DNA of 64,000 bases from Mesorhizobium sp. WSM2240 (lineage in GTDB: Bacteria; Pseudomonadota; Alphaproteobacteria; Rhizobiales; Rhizobiaceae), in the NCBI RefSeq assembly GCF_040438645.1, contig NZ_CP159253.1, positions 868,001 to 932,000 on the forward strand, written 5' to 3'. The translations under genes were made by a program, and so were the position numbers. Positions 8,666-18,211 of the stretch are shown piece by piece. How positions within the stretch are numbered: position 1 is the first letter of the stretch; every line of letters starts with the position of its first letter. The notes under the pieces were generated by a model. The model did not search any database. It had not been told where the DNA came from and saw nothing but the letters and a program-made list of their open reading frames with translations.

Positions 8666-11597
8666 CCGGCCGGCGGCTGCGCAAGGTGAGCCCACGATCG
8701 GCGTCCACCGAAGGGTGGCTGGCATGATGAGGAAGCGGGCCACAATCCGGCGATTCGGCAGCCTCAACCGGCAAATGCAAGGCCCGCGCAATCCGCTCCG
8801 CGGCCTTTAGAATAAACCTGATACTTTTGCCTCCTTGCGCTAGCGGCGGGCCGACGACCCTAATGGCGGGCTCGCCCGAAAGCAGCTTCTTGGCCGCTGC
8901 CTTGACCTGGTCGAGTGTCACCTGACTGATAAGGGCAGCGCGGCGCTGGATGTAGTCGATGCCGAGCTTGTCGAGCTGCCACTTAAGGAGGGTGGCTGCA
9001 ATCGAGCCGGAAGAATCCAGGTGGTTGCTGGTAAAGGCGCCGATCAGATGTGTCTTGGCCGCCTCGAGCTCGCTCTCGATCGGCCCCTCGTCCGCTATGT
9101 TCTTCACCACCTTGCGTATCAGGCTCAGAGTCTCGGCTGCGCGGTCCGAGCGCGTCGCCGTGGTGACGACGATCGTGTTGGAATGCTCGTCATCGTCTAG
9201 ATCGGAGCTGACGTCATAGGCGAGACCGCGCTCTTCGCGCACCACCTCGCAAAGCGAGGCGCCGAGGATTTCGTTCAGCAGCCCGGCGGCGTAGAAATCT
9301 GGCGCGCTGCGCTTCACCCCGGGATAAGCCAAGCGCAGCAACGTCTCCGGCAGGTCGTAGTCGACTGTCACCTGCTGGCCGAACTTCGGATCGACATCGG
9401 CGACGGGGGCGCGCGACTGCTTCTGAGGCAAATCGCCGAACAGCTGGTCGAGCTTTTTACGCAGCGTCTTCGCATCGATGTCGCCGACCACCGCCACATG
9501 CAGGCCGTCGAGGGCAAAAGTGGCCTTGTGGAAGGAGCTGAGATCGGCCGGTGTGATGCCAGCGAGGCTCTCTTTAGTGCCCTCGGCCGGCCTCGAATAG
9601 GGATGCGTGCCGTAGATCGCGCGCAGCCATTTGCGCTCGGCGATCGCCTCGGGGTCGCGCTCTTTGGCGATGATGCCGGAAAGGATCTGGGCGCGGATGC
9701 GGTCGATCGGCTCCCGGTCGAAGCGCGGCCTGTTGACCGCGAGCCGAAGCAAATCGAAAGCGGCGTCCTGCTGTTCGGACAGCATGCGCATCGAGCCATA
9801 AATGCCGTCGCGCTGCGCCTTAAAGCTCATCTCGGCGCCGGCATCGTCTAGCTTCACCTGGAAGGCATCGCTGTCGAGATCGCCGGCGCCCTCGGCCAAC
9901 AGGGCGCTCATCAGATTGGCGAGGCCCTCCTTGCCGGCCGGGTCCTGCGTGGTGCCGCCGTCGAAGACGAAGCGAATGGCAGTGATCGGCGTCGTGTGGT
10001 CCTCCACCAGCCAGGCGTCGATGCCTTTTTCAGATTTAACGTCCTGGATGTTCAGGCGTTTAGCGCCGGCAGGATGAGGAACGACATCGCGAGGAGAAGG
10101 ATCGCCAGCGGCGTGGCGAGGCGCGCTGCCCTCCCTTCTCCAAGGAGAGCGCGCCTGCGCGAAGACGCCATCGCGTTGGTTCGTCATCACATCAAATTCT
10201 CCGTCGGGCAAGAGATAGCCGGTGGTCGAATGGTCGAGCGCGAGATAGCGGGCGGCGACCGCCTTCACCTGATCGGCGGTGACCTTGCGGATGCGGTCCG
10301 GCCATTCCTCGACGTCCTGCACGGTGCCGCCGGTGGCGAGCGTGGAGCCATACATCTCGGCCACATCGTACTGCTTGTCGCGGGCGAAGATCTGGGAGCG
10401 GACACAGCGGTTCTTGGCCTTGTCCAGCTCGTCATCGGTCACACCGTCCTTGACGATGCGGGCGATCACTGCATGGGCCGCCGCCTCCAGATCGGCGAGC
10501 TTGGCATCGCCGCGCGGCGAGCCGTAGATGGTGAGCCTGGTGGCATCGAGCATGGTGCCCTGGAAATGAGCGCCGGCTTTGGCGGCGAGGCCCTGTTCCA
10601 CCACCAACTGCTGATAGAGCCGGCTGCGGTTGCCGCCGCCGAGAATTTCGGCCAGGAGGTTCAGCGCCTCGGCCTCACCGGGCTCGGCCGTCCGATAGGA
10701 CGGCACCACCCAATGGGTGGAAAAGCTGGGCACCGAAACGCGTACGTCGCTAAGCGTCACCGTGCGCCTGGTGTTCTGCTCCGGCTCGACCGGGCGGGTG
10801 CGCGGCGGTAAATCAGGACCCGGCGCGAGCTTGCCATAGGTCTTCTCGGCCAGCTCCTTCACCGTCTCCGGCTCGACATCGCCGGCCACCACCAGCACGG
10901 CGTTGTTGGGCCTGTAATATTTTTCGTAGAGCGCTTTAGCGTCGTTCCAGGTCAGCTTCTCCATCTCCTGCATCCAGCCGATGATCGGGATGCGGTAAGG
11001 CTGGTTCTGCCAGAGAGTCGCGTCAACCTGCTCTTCCAGCATCGTCTGCGGATTGTTGTCGACGATCCAGCGGCGCTCCTCCATGATCACGTCGCGCTCG
11101 GTCTTGATATCATCATCGTCGGTGAGGATGAGGTTGAACATGCGATCAGCCTCAAAGCTCATCATCTGCTCCAACGCCGAAGGCGCTACCGTTTCATGGT
11201 AGCCGGTGAAGTCGTAAGAGGTGAAGGCATTGATCGAGCCGCCGATGGCCGAGACGGCGCGGCCAAGCTCGCCGGCCGCATGGTTGGTTGTCGCCGCCTT
11301 GAACATCAGATGCTCCAGGAAATGGGCAATGCCTGATTTGCCTGGCGGCTCGTCGGCGCTGCCGATCTTATACAACACCATAAGGGTGACGATCGGCGCA
11401 CGGTGATCGGGGATGACGACCACCTCCATGCCGTTGTCGAGCAGGAAATTCGTCGCCTTGCCGTCTTCCCTTGCGGCGGGAGCCGGAGCGGTCGTGACCA
11501 GGGCAGGTGCGCACGCAGGAAATATCCTGCGCAGCCAGCCAGGCCGAAGCTTTATTGACGGTTGTGGTGGCAGGACGCGAGGAAAGGTCTGCGGCAA
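8658..11597 (-). CDS. Two M16 zinc metalloproteases read as one fused frame
   Basis: 979 codons. The first half carries the inverted zinc motif HFLEH (about residue 91) and the M16 N- and C-domains. The second half is the non-catalytic partner type (no HxxEH), typical of the paired bacterial M16 peptidases that act in the periplasm. Such pairs are normally two adjacent genes. Here the link region reads [14 protein letters not shown]..., while an expected signal-peptide-like stretch ([19 protein letters not shown]) is present in another frame at about 10075-10130. Two compensating indels have therefore probably joined the genes and destroyed the second signal peptide. The C-terminal 60 residues are also unusual and overlap the IS3 orfA relic, so the native stop was lost. 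Whether it makes a working enzyme is doubtful. Confidence 0.75.
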   Translation of the reverse strand: MPQTFPRVLPPQPSIKLRPGWLRRIFPACAPALVTTAPAPAAREDGKATNFLLDNGMEVVVIPDHRAPIVTLMVLYKIGSADEPPGKSGIAHFLEHLMFKAATTNHAAGELGRAVSAIGGSINAFTSYDFTGYHETVAPSALEQMMSFEADRMFNLILTDDDDIKTERDVIMEERRWIVDNNPQTMLEEQVDATLWQNQPYRIPIIGWMQEMEKLTWNDAKALYEKYYRPNNAVLVVAGDVEPETVKELAEKTYGKLAPGPDLPPRTRPVEPEQNTRRTVTLSDVRVSVPSFSTHWVVPSYRTAEPGEAEALNLLAEILGGGNRSRLYQQLVVEQGLAAKAGAHFQGTMLDATRLTIYGSPRGDAKLADLEAAAHAVIARIVKDGVTDDELDKAKNRCVRSQIFARDKQYDVAEMYGSTLATGGTVQDVEEWPDRIRKVTADQVKAVAARYLALDHSTTGYLLPDGEFDVMTNQRDGVFAQARSPWRREGSAPRHAAGDPSPRDVVPHPAGAKRLNIQDVKSEKGIDAWLVEDHTTPITAIRFVFDGGTTQDPAGKEGLANLMSALLAEGAGDLDSDAFQVKLDDAGAEMSFKAQRDGIYGSMRMLSEQQDAAFDLLRLAVNRPRFDREPIDRIRAQILSGIIAKERDPEAIAERKWLRAIYGTHPYSRPAEGTKESLAGITPADLSSFHKATFALDGLHVAVVGDIDAKTLRKKLDQLFGDLPQKQSRAPVADVDPKFGQQVTVDYDLPETLLRLAYPGVKRSAPDFYAAGLLNEILGASLCEVVREERGLAYDVSSDLDDDEHSNTIVVTTATRSDRAAETLSLIRKVVKNIADEGPIESELEAAKTHLIGAFTSNHLDSSGSIAATLLKWQLDKLGIDYIQRRAALISQVTLDQVKAAAKKLLSGEPAIRVVGPPLAQGGKSIRFILKAAERIARALHLPVEAAESPDCGPLPHHASHPSVDADRGLTLRSRRPAA

Positions 11598-12346
11598 AGT
11601 GGTTTGTTCCTTACTTTGAAGGCGCTGCGTGACACTCTCCCTCCCGATTCTGGGAGAAGGTGGATCGGCGGGCAGCGCCGAGCCGGATGAGCAACCGTAT
11701 TCATGTTGCGGGCCACACTCGAGCGTCCTTGGATTTATCCGGGAGACCCGCGGCGGGGGTGGCTTTCTGTGAGGTGATCATGGAACGTCTTCTCCTTGTC
11801 CCTGACGTGTCTGCGCATGACCGCGCATGTACCGTGCCAAATGACAAACCGTTCAAACGCAAGGTGATGGACATGACAATGCTACGCTGCAGCGAGGTCT
11901 GCGGCAGGTCGTAGTGGACCTCCACCTGTTGGCCGAGCTTGGGATCGACATCGGCGACGGGGATGAGCGTCTGCCTCGCACCACCACAGATTATCGCAGG
12001 GTTCAAGCCTTGGCCTTGACATCCGGGGAGACCGTCACCGGCGGTGCCGCGGCGTGCTGATCGGATCATCCGCTGTCGCTGAGTTCCGCCGCCGGTTCAG
12101 TGGATCTCTTTGGGTCCGCCATCCCTGCAAAAATGACGGCTTCGCGACACTTTGTCGGGTTTGTCAGGTCCGCGCCACAGGCTTGGTGGGCCGATCCGTT
12201 GTTCGCCGCACGCTAAAGGGCTGTCGCCGGCTCGATTCGCCAGGTTGGCACGATCCTTGAACTGTTCAGGGTGAGACGATGGCAGCAGCCACCGGCTCTC
12301 CTGCCGCCCGTCCCCGTGATCGACACAACCAAGCAAGGAACACACC
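11598..12346. other. Intergenic stretch with one M16 relic
   Basis: Apart from the M16 fragment at about 11888-11970, no gene is visible. The ATG at 12347 is preceded by AAGGAA, a fair ribosome-binding site. Confidence 0.5.
11888..11970 (-). pseudogene. Short duplicated fragment of an M16 peptidase
   Basis: The minus strand encodes [20 protein letters not shown], closely matching [20 protein letters not shown] inside the M16 gene (about 9340-9415). Flanking sequence does not match, so this is a diverged remnant of a second copy. Confidence 0.75.
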
Positions 12347-13456
12347 ATGGCGAAGAACGCGCCGATTGCCGTCGCGAGCGATGGGTTGGCCGTAGATCGG
12401 CTGGTCGGCATCGACCTTGCTCGCGGCGTGGCTGTCTTCGGCATGTATGCCGCCCATGTCGGTCCCGTCCCCGGCGAAGGAGGACTAGTCGGGAATCTGA
12501 TGGAACTGGCTTCTGGGCGGTCGTCCGCCCTGTTTGCCGTATTGGCCGGATTTTCGATCATCCTGATTACCGGTCGCAAGGCGCCTAAGTCGGGAGTAGC
12601 CGGTAGACAGGCCATTGCCAGAGTCGCAATTCGTGCCCTTATTTTCCTGGGGCTTGGCTCAATACTGACCTACCTCGGTGCGCCGGTTGCGGTCATCCTG
12701 CAATACTACGCAATCTGCTTCTTGTTGGTCCTGCCGCTCTATCGGCTCAACGCACAGCAGCTCGGCTTGCTCGCTGCGGCGACCGCGTTGGTTCTCCCGC
12801 AAGTGCGCTTCCTCCTTTTGTCAATGTTTGGCTACGACGTCTCCCCAGTGTTCAAGCTCATGGTCAGCGGCACTTATCCCGCGATGACCTGGGTTCCTTT
12901 TGTGATCGCAGGCATGGCCATTGCGCGCCTTGGCCTTGCTACGCAAGCATCGCATTGGCGCCTTGGTCTGGCCGGGGGCGCGCTGGCCGTGTTGGGCTAT
13001 GGGGGGTCCTGGCTCGCGCTGCTGCCTCTACCGACCGCTTTGCAGGAATCCGCCCTGTGGTCGTCGGACCTTGGCCCCTCGTCCTTGTCGCTATTGGTTG
13101 CCGCACCTCACAGCGAGACGACGTTCTCAATCCTGGGCAACACCGGTTGCGCAATGATTGTCTTGGCGGCTTGCTTGCTCGCTATGGACGCGCTCCCGCA
13201 TCTGCGAAAGCTAGTCTGGCCAATAATCGCGGTCGGCTCGATGCCTTTAACGGCCTATGTCCTGCACATTGTGGGAATAGCTCTGTTGATGCACATTGGG
13301 GGAATAGATATGCGAGAAGGACGCTCGATGTCCATGCTCTTTGGCTTCATCGTGGTTGTAAGCACTTTCGCGGTGCTCTGGCTGCGCGTCTTCCAGCGAG
13401 GACCGATGGAAGCGCTGATGGGTAGGATCTCAGATCTCGCGAGTCGCATCCCCTGA
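12347..13456 (+). CDS. Multi-pass membrane protein, DUF418/DUF1624 (HGSNAT-like) type
   Basis: 369 residues with about ten hydrophobic segments. The N-terminus RLVGIDLARGVAVFGMYAAH is the hallmark of the acyltransferase-like DUF1624/DUF418 membrane families. The C-terminus FQRGPMEALMGR resembles the usual DUF418 ending. Family members are inner-membrane proteins whose substrate is mostly unknown; some are thought to move acyl or acetyl groups across the membrane. It stands alone between a relic region and the HxlR gene, so context does not help. Start chosen for AAGGAA at 11-16 bases upstream. Confidence 0.75.
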   Translation: MAKNAPIAVASDGLAVDRLVGIDLARGVAVFGMYAAHVGPVPGEGGLVGNLMELASGRSSALFAVLAGFSIILITGRKAPKSGVAGRQAIARVAIRALIFLGLGSILTYLGAPVAVILQYYAICFLLVLPLYRLNAQQLGLLAAATALVLPQVRFLLLSMFGYDVSPVFKLMVSGTYPAMTWVPFVIAGMAIARLGLATQASHWRLGLAGGALAVLGYGGSWLALLPLPTALQESALWSSDLGPSSLSLLVAAPHSETTFSILGNTGCAMIVLAACLLAMDALPHLRKLVWPIIAVGSMPLTAYVLHIVGIALLMHIGGIDMREGRSMSMLFGFIVVVSTFAVLWLRVFQRGPMEALMGRISDLASRIP

Positions 13457-13806
13457 GCACCGTCGCCCCGGCCCTCCGGATCGACATTACTGAAAAGCTG
13501 GGTTTTATCCAAAGCATGTTCGCGCAGGGGAGGGGACTTCCTACAAACCTGCCCGTCTTTGTGAGATTAGGGCGACGACGATCGCGCTGGCGCTGATAGT
13601 TCCGCATCGGTATTATCTCGTATCCATCCGGTGAAGCCGGTGAAGCTTGACCGGATGGGTACCCAGGAAGGAACCGCTCAACGTTGGAAAGCTGATACGA
13701 AAGTTGCCCCAGGCATCAGCGGCTCAGCTTTCGCGCTTCCCGCTCCAGCATGGTTAGCGGCTAGCGAGTACGGTCCAGTTTCGACTTGTCTCTGGCGCGC
13801 AACAGG
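13457..13806. other. Intergenic stretch with a tiny TlpA-like echo
   Basis: GAAAAGCTGGGTTTTATCCA at about 13495 resembles the sequence at window positions 1-20 (the TlpA-like gene's LWMEPS codons). It may be a leftover of the same kind of gene. Nothing else is recognised. Confidence 0.35.
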
Positions 13807-14217
13807 TCAGAATTTTCCGTTGTCGAAGCTACGGCGCGCCTCGACAACGCTGGCGTGGTTGTCTTCGGCCCACTGGAACAGATGCTCCATGGCCGCATGG
13901 AGCGACCGCCCCGAAGCGGTCAATGAATATTCGACGCTCGGCGGCGTCGTCGGGAAAACGTCGCGATGCACGTAACCGTCGCGCTGCAGCTCGCGGAGAG
14001 TCAGCGTCAGCATGCGTTGCGAGATACCCCGCACCAACCGCCGTAATTCGCCGAACCTGTAGGGTTGCTCCGCTAGTGCCATGAGCAACAGCCCGCTCCA
14101 TTTGCCCGACACGTTCTGCATCACGTCGCGGATCGGACAGTTGGCGATGCCGCCACTCATCACGTCGGCGCAGTAGCTCTCGATCTTCTGGCGGGTCGAG
14201 GCGGTGCGGATATCCAT
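13807..14217 (-). CDS. HxlR-family (DUF24) transcriptional regulator
   Basis: 136 residues. The core shows the HxlR winged helix: CPIRDVMQNVSGKWSGLLLMAL, FGELRRLVRGISQRMLTLTLRELQRDGYV, VEYSLTASGRSL. A cysteine near the start (C28 in NCPIRD) is the residue often used for redox or aldehyde sensing in this family. It is divergent from a truncated NAD(P)-binding oxidoreductase gene, the arrangement common for HxlR regulators of quinone reductases. With its target gone, it may now be an orphan. Confidence 0.85.
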   Translation of the reverse strand: MDIRTASTRQKIESYCADVMSGGIANCPIRDVMQNVSGKWSGLLLMALAEQPYRFGELRRLVRGISQRMLTLTLRELQRDGYVHRDVFPTTPPSVEYSLTASGRSLHAAMEHLFQWAEDNHASVVEARRSFDNGKF

Positions 14218-14346
14218 CGAATTCTCCCAGACGGGTGTTGTGCAGGCATCTACCTGATTTGAAACTGCCCTTCTTTACCAGGCGCCACCGACACACAATC
14301 AAGTGCCGGTCTCGAGCACGTCTCGAAACGCTTACAAACGAGCAAC

Positions 14347-14457
14347 ATGTCTAACACGATCTTCGCTACCAGCGCGTCCGGCCAACTCGGCCGCGCTGCC
14401 CGCAGCCAAGGGGTGATCCCGCCCGCTCAGCTGAGTTATCTGCTCGATCACGCATGA
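14347..14457 (+). pseudogene. N-terminal stub of a QorB/NmrA-like NAD(P)-binding oxidoreductase
   Basis: The 36 codons start MSNTIFATSASGQLGRAA, a near-standard beginning of NmrA/QorB proteins (TGASGQLG dinucleotide loop, here with T and G lost). The frame then diverges and stops. It is divergent from the HxlR gene, which is its usual regulator. Confidence 0.65.
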
Positions 14458-14581
14458 TGATGCCCCTTCGGTGATGGTGAATCGCCTTCAGATTACGTGC
14501 CAGACAGTGTTGGTTGCGGAGGTCACGGACCGCGGTCACCAAAGGCCGTTTTGGAACAGGTAGACTCCGGTCTGCTCCTGC

Positions 14582-15319
14582 TCAAATCATTACCATGCCG
14601 CCATTCACGTGAATTGTCTGCCCGGTGACGTAGGCAGCTTCATTGGAAGCGAGGTAGGCGACTGCGGAAGCGACTTCGTCGCTGGTGCCCATCCGCCGTA
14701 TCGGGATCGCCGCCATGATCGCCTCTTTCTGCTTGTCATTGAGCTTGTCGGTCATGGCCGATTCAATGAAGCCTGGAGCGACGCAATTGACGGTGATGTT
14801 GCGGGCGGCGATCTCCTGCGCGAGCGACTTGGAAAACCCGATCATGCCAGCCTTGGAGGCTGAGTAATTGGTCTGGCCAGCATTGCCGGTGACGCCGGAG
14901 ACCGAAGTGATGTTGATGATGCGGCCGTGCCGGCGCCGCATCATCGGATGGGTGAGTTCGCGGGTCAGCCGGAACACGGCAGTGAGGTTGACCTCCAACA
15001 GACTGTCCCAATCGACATCCGCCATGCGCACAAACAGCCCGTCCTTGGTGATGCCGGCATTGTTGACCAGGATGTCGACGCCTTCGAGCTCATCCTCTGC
15101 CTTCTGGCCGAGCGTCTTGACCTCGTCCCGATTGGAAAGGTTGGCCGGAAACAGCTTGGCTCGGTCGCCGAGTTCGGCGGCCAGCGCCTCGAGCTTCTCG
15201 ACGCGCGTCCCATGCAGGCCGACGATGGCCCCTTGCGCATGCAGCACCCTGGCGATCTTCTCGCCGATGCCTCCCGATGCGCCAGTCACGAGCGCCTTGC
15301 GGCCGTTCAATTCGAACAT
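14582..15319 (-). CDS. nodG: NodG / 3-oxoacyl-ACP reductase (FabG-type SDR)
   Basis: 245 residues, the full length of FabG. The Rossmann loop is TGASGGIG (residues about 13-20), NNAG is near 90, the catalytic Tyr-Lys pair is in NYSASKAG (about 152-156), and the end is GQTIHVNGGMVMI. It reduces 3-oxoacyl-ACP with NADPH in fatty-acid elongation. Lying downstream of nodF and nodE on the same strand, it fits NodG, which with NodE and NodF helps to make special acyl chains for Nod factors. It could equally serve as a second housekeeping fabG. The start has AAGAGGATAAG just upstream. About 260 bases separate it from nodE. Confidence 0.85.
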   Translation of the reverse strand: MFELNGRKALVTGASGGIGEKIARVLHAQGAIVGLHGTRVEKLEALAAELGDRAKLFPANLSNRDEVKTLGQKAEDELEGVDILVNNAGITKDGLFVRMADVDWDSLLEVNLTAVFRLTRELTHPMMRRRHGRIINITSVSGVTGNAGQTNYSASKAGMIGFSKSLAQEIAARNITVNCVAPGFIESAMTDKLNDKQKEAIMAAIPIRRMGTSDEVASAVAYLASNEAAYVTGQTIHVNGGMVMI

Positions 15320-15576
15320 TTCTTATCCTCTTCTCAATCGTGCAGGCCGGTGATGAATTGTGCAGTTAGTAGGCCTTGCTGCGGTCGGTCTCGGCCATGG
15401 GAAGCGAGGCGCCGCTCGATCGACGTGATCACCTCATCTGAGGCTTCGTGCTGGGGGCTACGCCAAAGTACTGCATACCACATTCAGTCTTCAGCCTACC
15501 TCAGCAAGGAGGCAGTTACCGGACCGGTGGAGTGATCCGACACGGGTGACCTTGCGGGAGGCATCTCGCAGGGCTT

Positions 15577-16785
15577 CTACACCTGCTTGAATGCTAAAAC
15601 TGAGTTCAATCCGCCCATGGCGAAGGCGTTGCTCATGGCCACGCGCACCTTGCGCTCGCGCGCAACATTGGGCGTGACATCGAGATCGCAATTGGGGTCT
15701 GGCTGGCGATAATTGGCGGTCGGCGGCACAACACCGTCTTGGATCGCCATCACACAGGCTATCATTTCAAGCGCACTCGCTCCACCGACGCAATGCCCGT
15801 GGGTGGACTTAGTGGAAGAGACGGACAGCGAATTAGCATGATCACCGAAGACGCGCCTGATCGCCGCTGTTTCGATTTCATCGTTGGCCTTCGTGCCAGT
15901 GCCATGCGCGTTTAGGTACTCCACATCCTCCGCATTCAACCCGGCATCGGCAAGGCAGGCGCGCATCGCCGCTTCCGGCCCCTCGACAGTCGGCGCGGCG
16001 ATGTGGAAGGCATCGGCGGAAAGGCCGATGCCGGCGATCTCGGCAAGGATCGTGGCGCCTCGTGCCTTGGCATGCTCGTAGCTTTCCAGCACGGCCATAC
16101 CCGCACCCTCGCCCAGCACCAAGCCCCTCCTGTCGGCGGAGAAGGGCCGGCAAGTGTCCGGAGCGAGTACGCGCATTGCCTCCCACGACTTCATCACAAT
16201 AAATTCAAATGGCGCGTCGCTGCCTCCGGCAAGCATCACGTCAGCCCGGCCGTACCTGATCTGGTCGACGGCCGAGGCGATCGCATAGTTGGCCGAGGCA
16301 CAGGCGGAGGTGGCGCCGAAGACCGGCCCGCGCAGGCCGAGGCTCATGCTGACGTGGCTGGCAGCTGCGCTCGGCATCGCCTTTACTCCGGTCATGAGAT
16401 CAATGCGGTTCGCGCCGCCCAAAAGCAGGGCGCGGTAGGCTTTTTCGGCCGCGTCCCAGCCGCCGAAGCCGGCGCCCACTATCGCGCCGAAGCGATGGGC
16501 ATTTCCTTCATCGCAGGAAAGTGCGGCCTGTCGCATGGCTTCGTGCGCCGCAAGCACAGCAAGTAGGCTGAAGCGAGCCATGGAGACGAGTTGCCTGCGG
16601 TCAAGGTCGTGATCAGGCAGCGCCTTGATCTCGGCGCCGATCGTGCCCTTCAGCTCATGAAGCTCTGCATTGACAATCGGGCCGATGGCGGAGAGGCCTT
16701 CGCGCATCCCTGTCCAAATGGAGGCGACGTCGGTGCCCAGTCCGCACAACCCGCCTAGTCCGGTAATGACGACGCGCCTGTCCAT
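15577..16785 (-). CDS. nodE: NodE beta-ketoacyl-ACP synthase
   Basis: 402 residues, KAS II/FabF family. Catalytic Cys is in [11 protein letters not shown], and the two His residues are in [11 protein letters not shown] and [10 protein letters not shown]. NodE elongates acyl chains carried on NodF, giving the polyunsaturated fatty acids found on Nod factors of rhizobia that nodulate galegoid legumes such as clover, vetch and Astragalus. Its ATG directly abuts the TGA of nodF, so the two are probably translationally coupled. The long hydrophobic stretch [20 protein letters not shown] is in the region linked to substrate choice in NodE. Confidence 0.95.
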   Translation of the reverse strand: MDRRVVITGLGGLCGLGTDVASIWTGMREGLSAIGPIVNAELHELKGTIGAEIKALPDHDLDRRQLVSMARFSLLAVLAAHEAMRQAALSCDEGNAHRFGAIVGAGFGGWDAAEKAYRALLLGGANRIDLMTGVKAMPSAAASHVSMSLGLRGPVFGATSACASANYAIASAVDQIRYGRADVMLAGGSDAPFEFIVMKSWEAMRVLAPDTCRPFSADRRGLVLGEGAGMAVLESYEHAKARGATILAEIAGIGLSADAFHIAAPTVEGPEAAMRACLADAGLNAEDVEYLNAHGTGTKANDEIETAAIRRVFGDHANSLSVSSTKSTHGHCVGGASALEMIACVMAIQDGVVPPTANYRQPDPNCDLDVTPNVARERKVRVAMSNAFAMGGLNSVLAFKQV

Positions 16786-17067
16786 TCAAGCCACCTTAGC
16801 AAGCAACCCGCGCATGGCTTCAATCATGCCGCCGACATTCTGAACACCCGCCCACGCCTCGGCCGTGTTCATTTCGATCTTGATGCCGTAGGCTTGCTCC
16901 AAGTCCCAGAGCACGTCAGCTAATCCCAGTGAATCGATGCCGAGCTCGGTCATTTCCGTCTCAGTCGTTATTTCGCCGACGATGGATGCAGTCGTTTCCC
17001 CGCCGCTCTCCGCTTCGACGCGTTTCTTGATTATGGCAATGATTTCCGTTGTGAGTTGATCAGCCAT
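16786..17067 (-). CDS. nodF: NodF specialised acyl carrier protein
   Basis: 93 residues from the ATG at 17065-17067, chosen for GGAAAGGAA just upstream and because it matches the usual NodF start (MADQLT-EII). The phosphopantetheine serine lies in [20 protein letters not shown]. NodF carries the growing acyl chain for NodE; NodA then transfers it to the chitin oligomer. It follows the nodB relic on the same strand. Confidence 0.95.
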   Translation of the reverse strand: MADQLTTEIIAIIKKRVEAESGGETTASIVGEITTETEMTELGIDSLGLADVLWDLEQAYGIKIEMNTAEAWAGVQNVGGMIEAMRGLLAKVA

Positions 17068-17311
17068 TGTGTTCCTTTCCCATTTCAGCTTGTTTTGACG
17101 TGGACGCGGCTCGTCTCCTGAGACCTGCCGCGTGGCAAAAATAGCCATTAAGCTTGTGCAACCGACGAAGCCCAATGCTCATAAGAGCCGGATGAGTTCC
17201 GGCCGATCTGCGGTAGGCGCCGATGACGAAGAAGGTCACCGGCAAAAATGGATTGGGACCGTCGTGAAAGGTCAGCGTCAGCGCACCACTTGGTATGTAG
17301 CCCCGCTTCAT
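17060..17311 (-). pseudogene. nodB: nodB relic with internal deletion
   Basis: The ATG at 17311 overlaps the nodA stop (TTATGA), exactly where nodB starts in nodABC operons. The frame contains LTLTFHDGPNPF, a mutated form of the chitin deacetylase motif TFDDGP, joined directly to LPVTFFVIGAYRRSAG. About 15-20 residues between these parts are missing, and the frame loses similarity after some 50 codons before running into the nodF start. The remaining 150 residues of NodB are gone. Working NodB deacetylates the non-reducing end of the chitin oligomer, a step needed before NodA can act. Confidence 0.85.
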
Positions 17312-17898
17312 AACTCCGGACCGTTTCGGTCGATCAGGGTGCCAGACGGCCATTCGTCCATCGAGCGTCCAATTGGCGATACCAAGAGGAGCACGTCTTC
17401 CAGGCGCGTGGGCGGCAGGTCGGGATGCACATCCGGGCGGGTCGACCGTACGCTAACGCCCGAAATAAGTGTCGCCAGACCGCCTCGGCAGAACCTCTCG
17501 ACATGGTTGCGCATCGCGTGCCGAACCGTGCCGAAAGCGAATGGAACCCCAAGCTGCTGCAGCACTGGAAACACAGCGCTCAGTGAAAAGCTGATTCCGA
17601 GTCCTTCAAGATCTGGACGGATCCCATACAACCCCAGTTCGGCCACCAGTAGATCGACCCCGCCAACTTTGATGAACCGGCGCAGTATGCCAATGTGAGC
17701 CGCTACGCCGTGCGCATCGTAGCCGATTGCGCGGAATTCCGGCCGCGCACCGCCCCAACTGCGGCCGCCTTCGAATGGCTTTGTGTTGAAGGCCCCAGTC
17801 CGTCCATAGCTCTTTCGGAAGAAGTCCGACAGTTCGGCATGGTCGGCCAGTTGCAATTCATTTTCCCAGCACAACCGCCACCGCACGTCAGAGCGCAT
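17308..17898 (-). CDS. nodA: NodA N-acyltransferase
   Basis: 196 residues from the ATG at 17898 ([20 protein letters not shown]), the standard NodA start and length. Conserved stretches include [61 protein letters not shown] and the end [12 protein letters not shown]. NodA moves the acyl chain from ACP (here probably NodF) to the deacetylated chitin oligomer in the cytoplasm. It is the first gene after the nod box, about 270 bases downstream. The frame is open further upstream to 18204, but that extension does not match NodA. Confidence 0.97.
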   Translation of the reverse strand: MRSDVRWRLCWENELQLADHAELSDFFRKSYGRTGAFNTKPFEGGRSWGGARPEFRAIGYDAHGVAAHIGILRRFIKVGGVDLLVAELGLYGIRPDLEGLGISFSLSAVFPVLQQLGVPFAFGTVRHAMRNHVERFCRGGLATLISGVSVRSTRPDVHPDLPPTRLEDVLLLVSPIGRSMDEWPSGTLIDRNGPEL

Positions 17899-18164
17899 GG
17901 AAAGACCTCGTCTTTGTTGCTGTTTCTTGAAGTAAGCGCCTATGCAGGAAAGAGCTTGTTGCAGCGAGCCGACGCGACGTAGCTTGCGCGGACCGAAGAA
18001 CCCAGCCGCAATGGACATGCGGCTTGATTGACCTTCGGCGAACACCGTAAGGCGTGCACCGGAAAATGCTACGCGGGGACAAAAATGCTCCTCGGAGCTA
18101 ACGCAAACATCGACAACTTCCTTTAAGGGGCTTCCTTGAATTGTCCCTATGCGACGTTCTGCAA

Positions 18165-18211
18165 AACCGGTAAAATCGTTTGTTTCGATTTGACGCATCC
18201 ACATTATGGAT
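18165..18211 (-). promoter_or_regulatory. nod box
   Basis: On the minus strand ATCCATAATGTGGATGCG is followed by ATCGAAACAAACGATTTTACC, closely matching the nod-box consensus (ATCCAT-GTGGATG, ATCnAAACAAnCGATTTTACC). NodD with a flavonoid would activate nodA and the genes behind it from here. Confidence 0.95.

Noticed and set aside
9996..10811. 271-codon open frame antisense to the M16 gene
   Set aside because: GC-rich shadow of a strongly conserved gene on the other strand; its translation has no recognisable motif.
17308..18204. 298-codon version of NodA
   Set aside because: The first 102 codons do not match NodA and the standard start MRSDVRW is inside at 17898.
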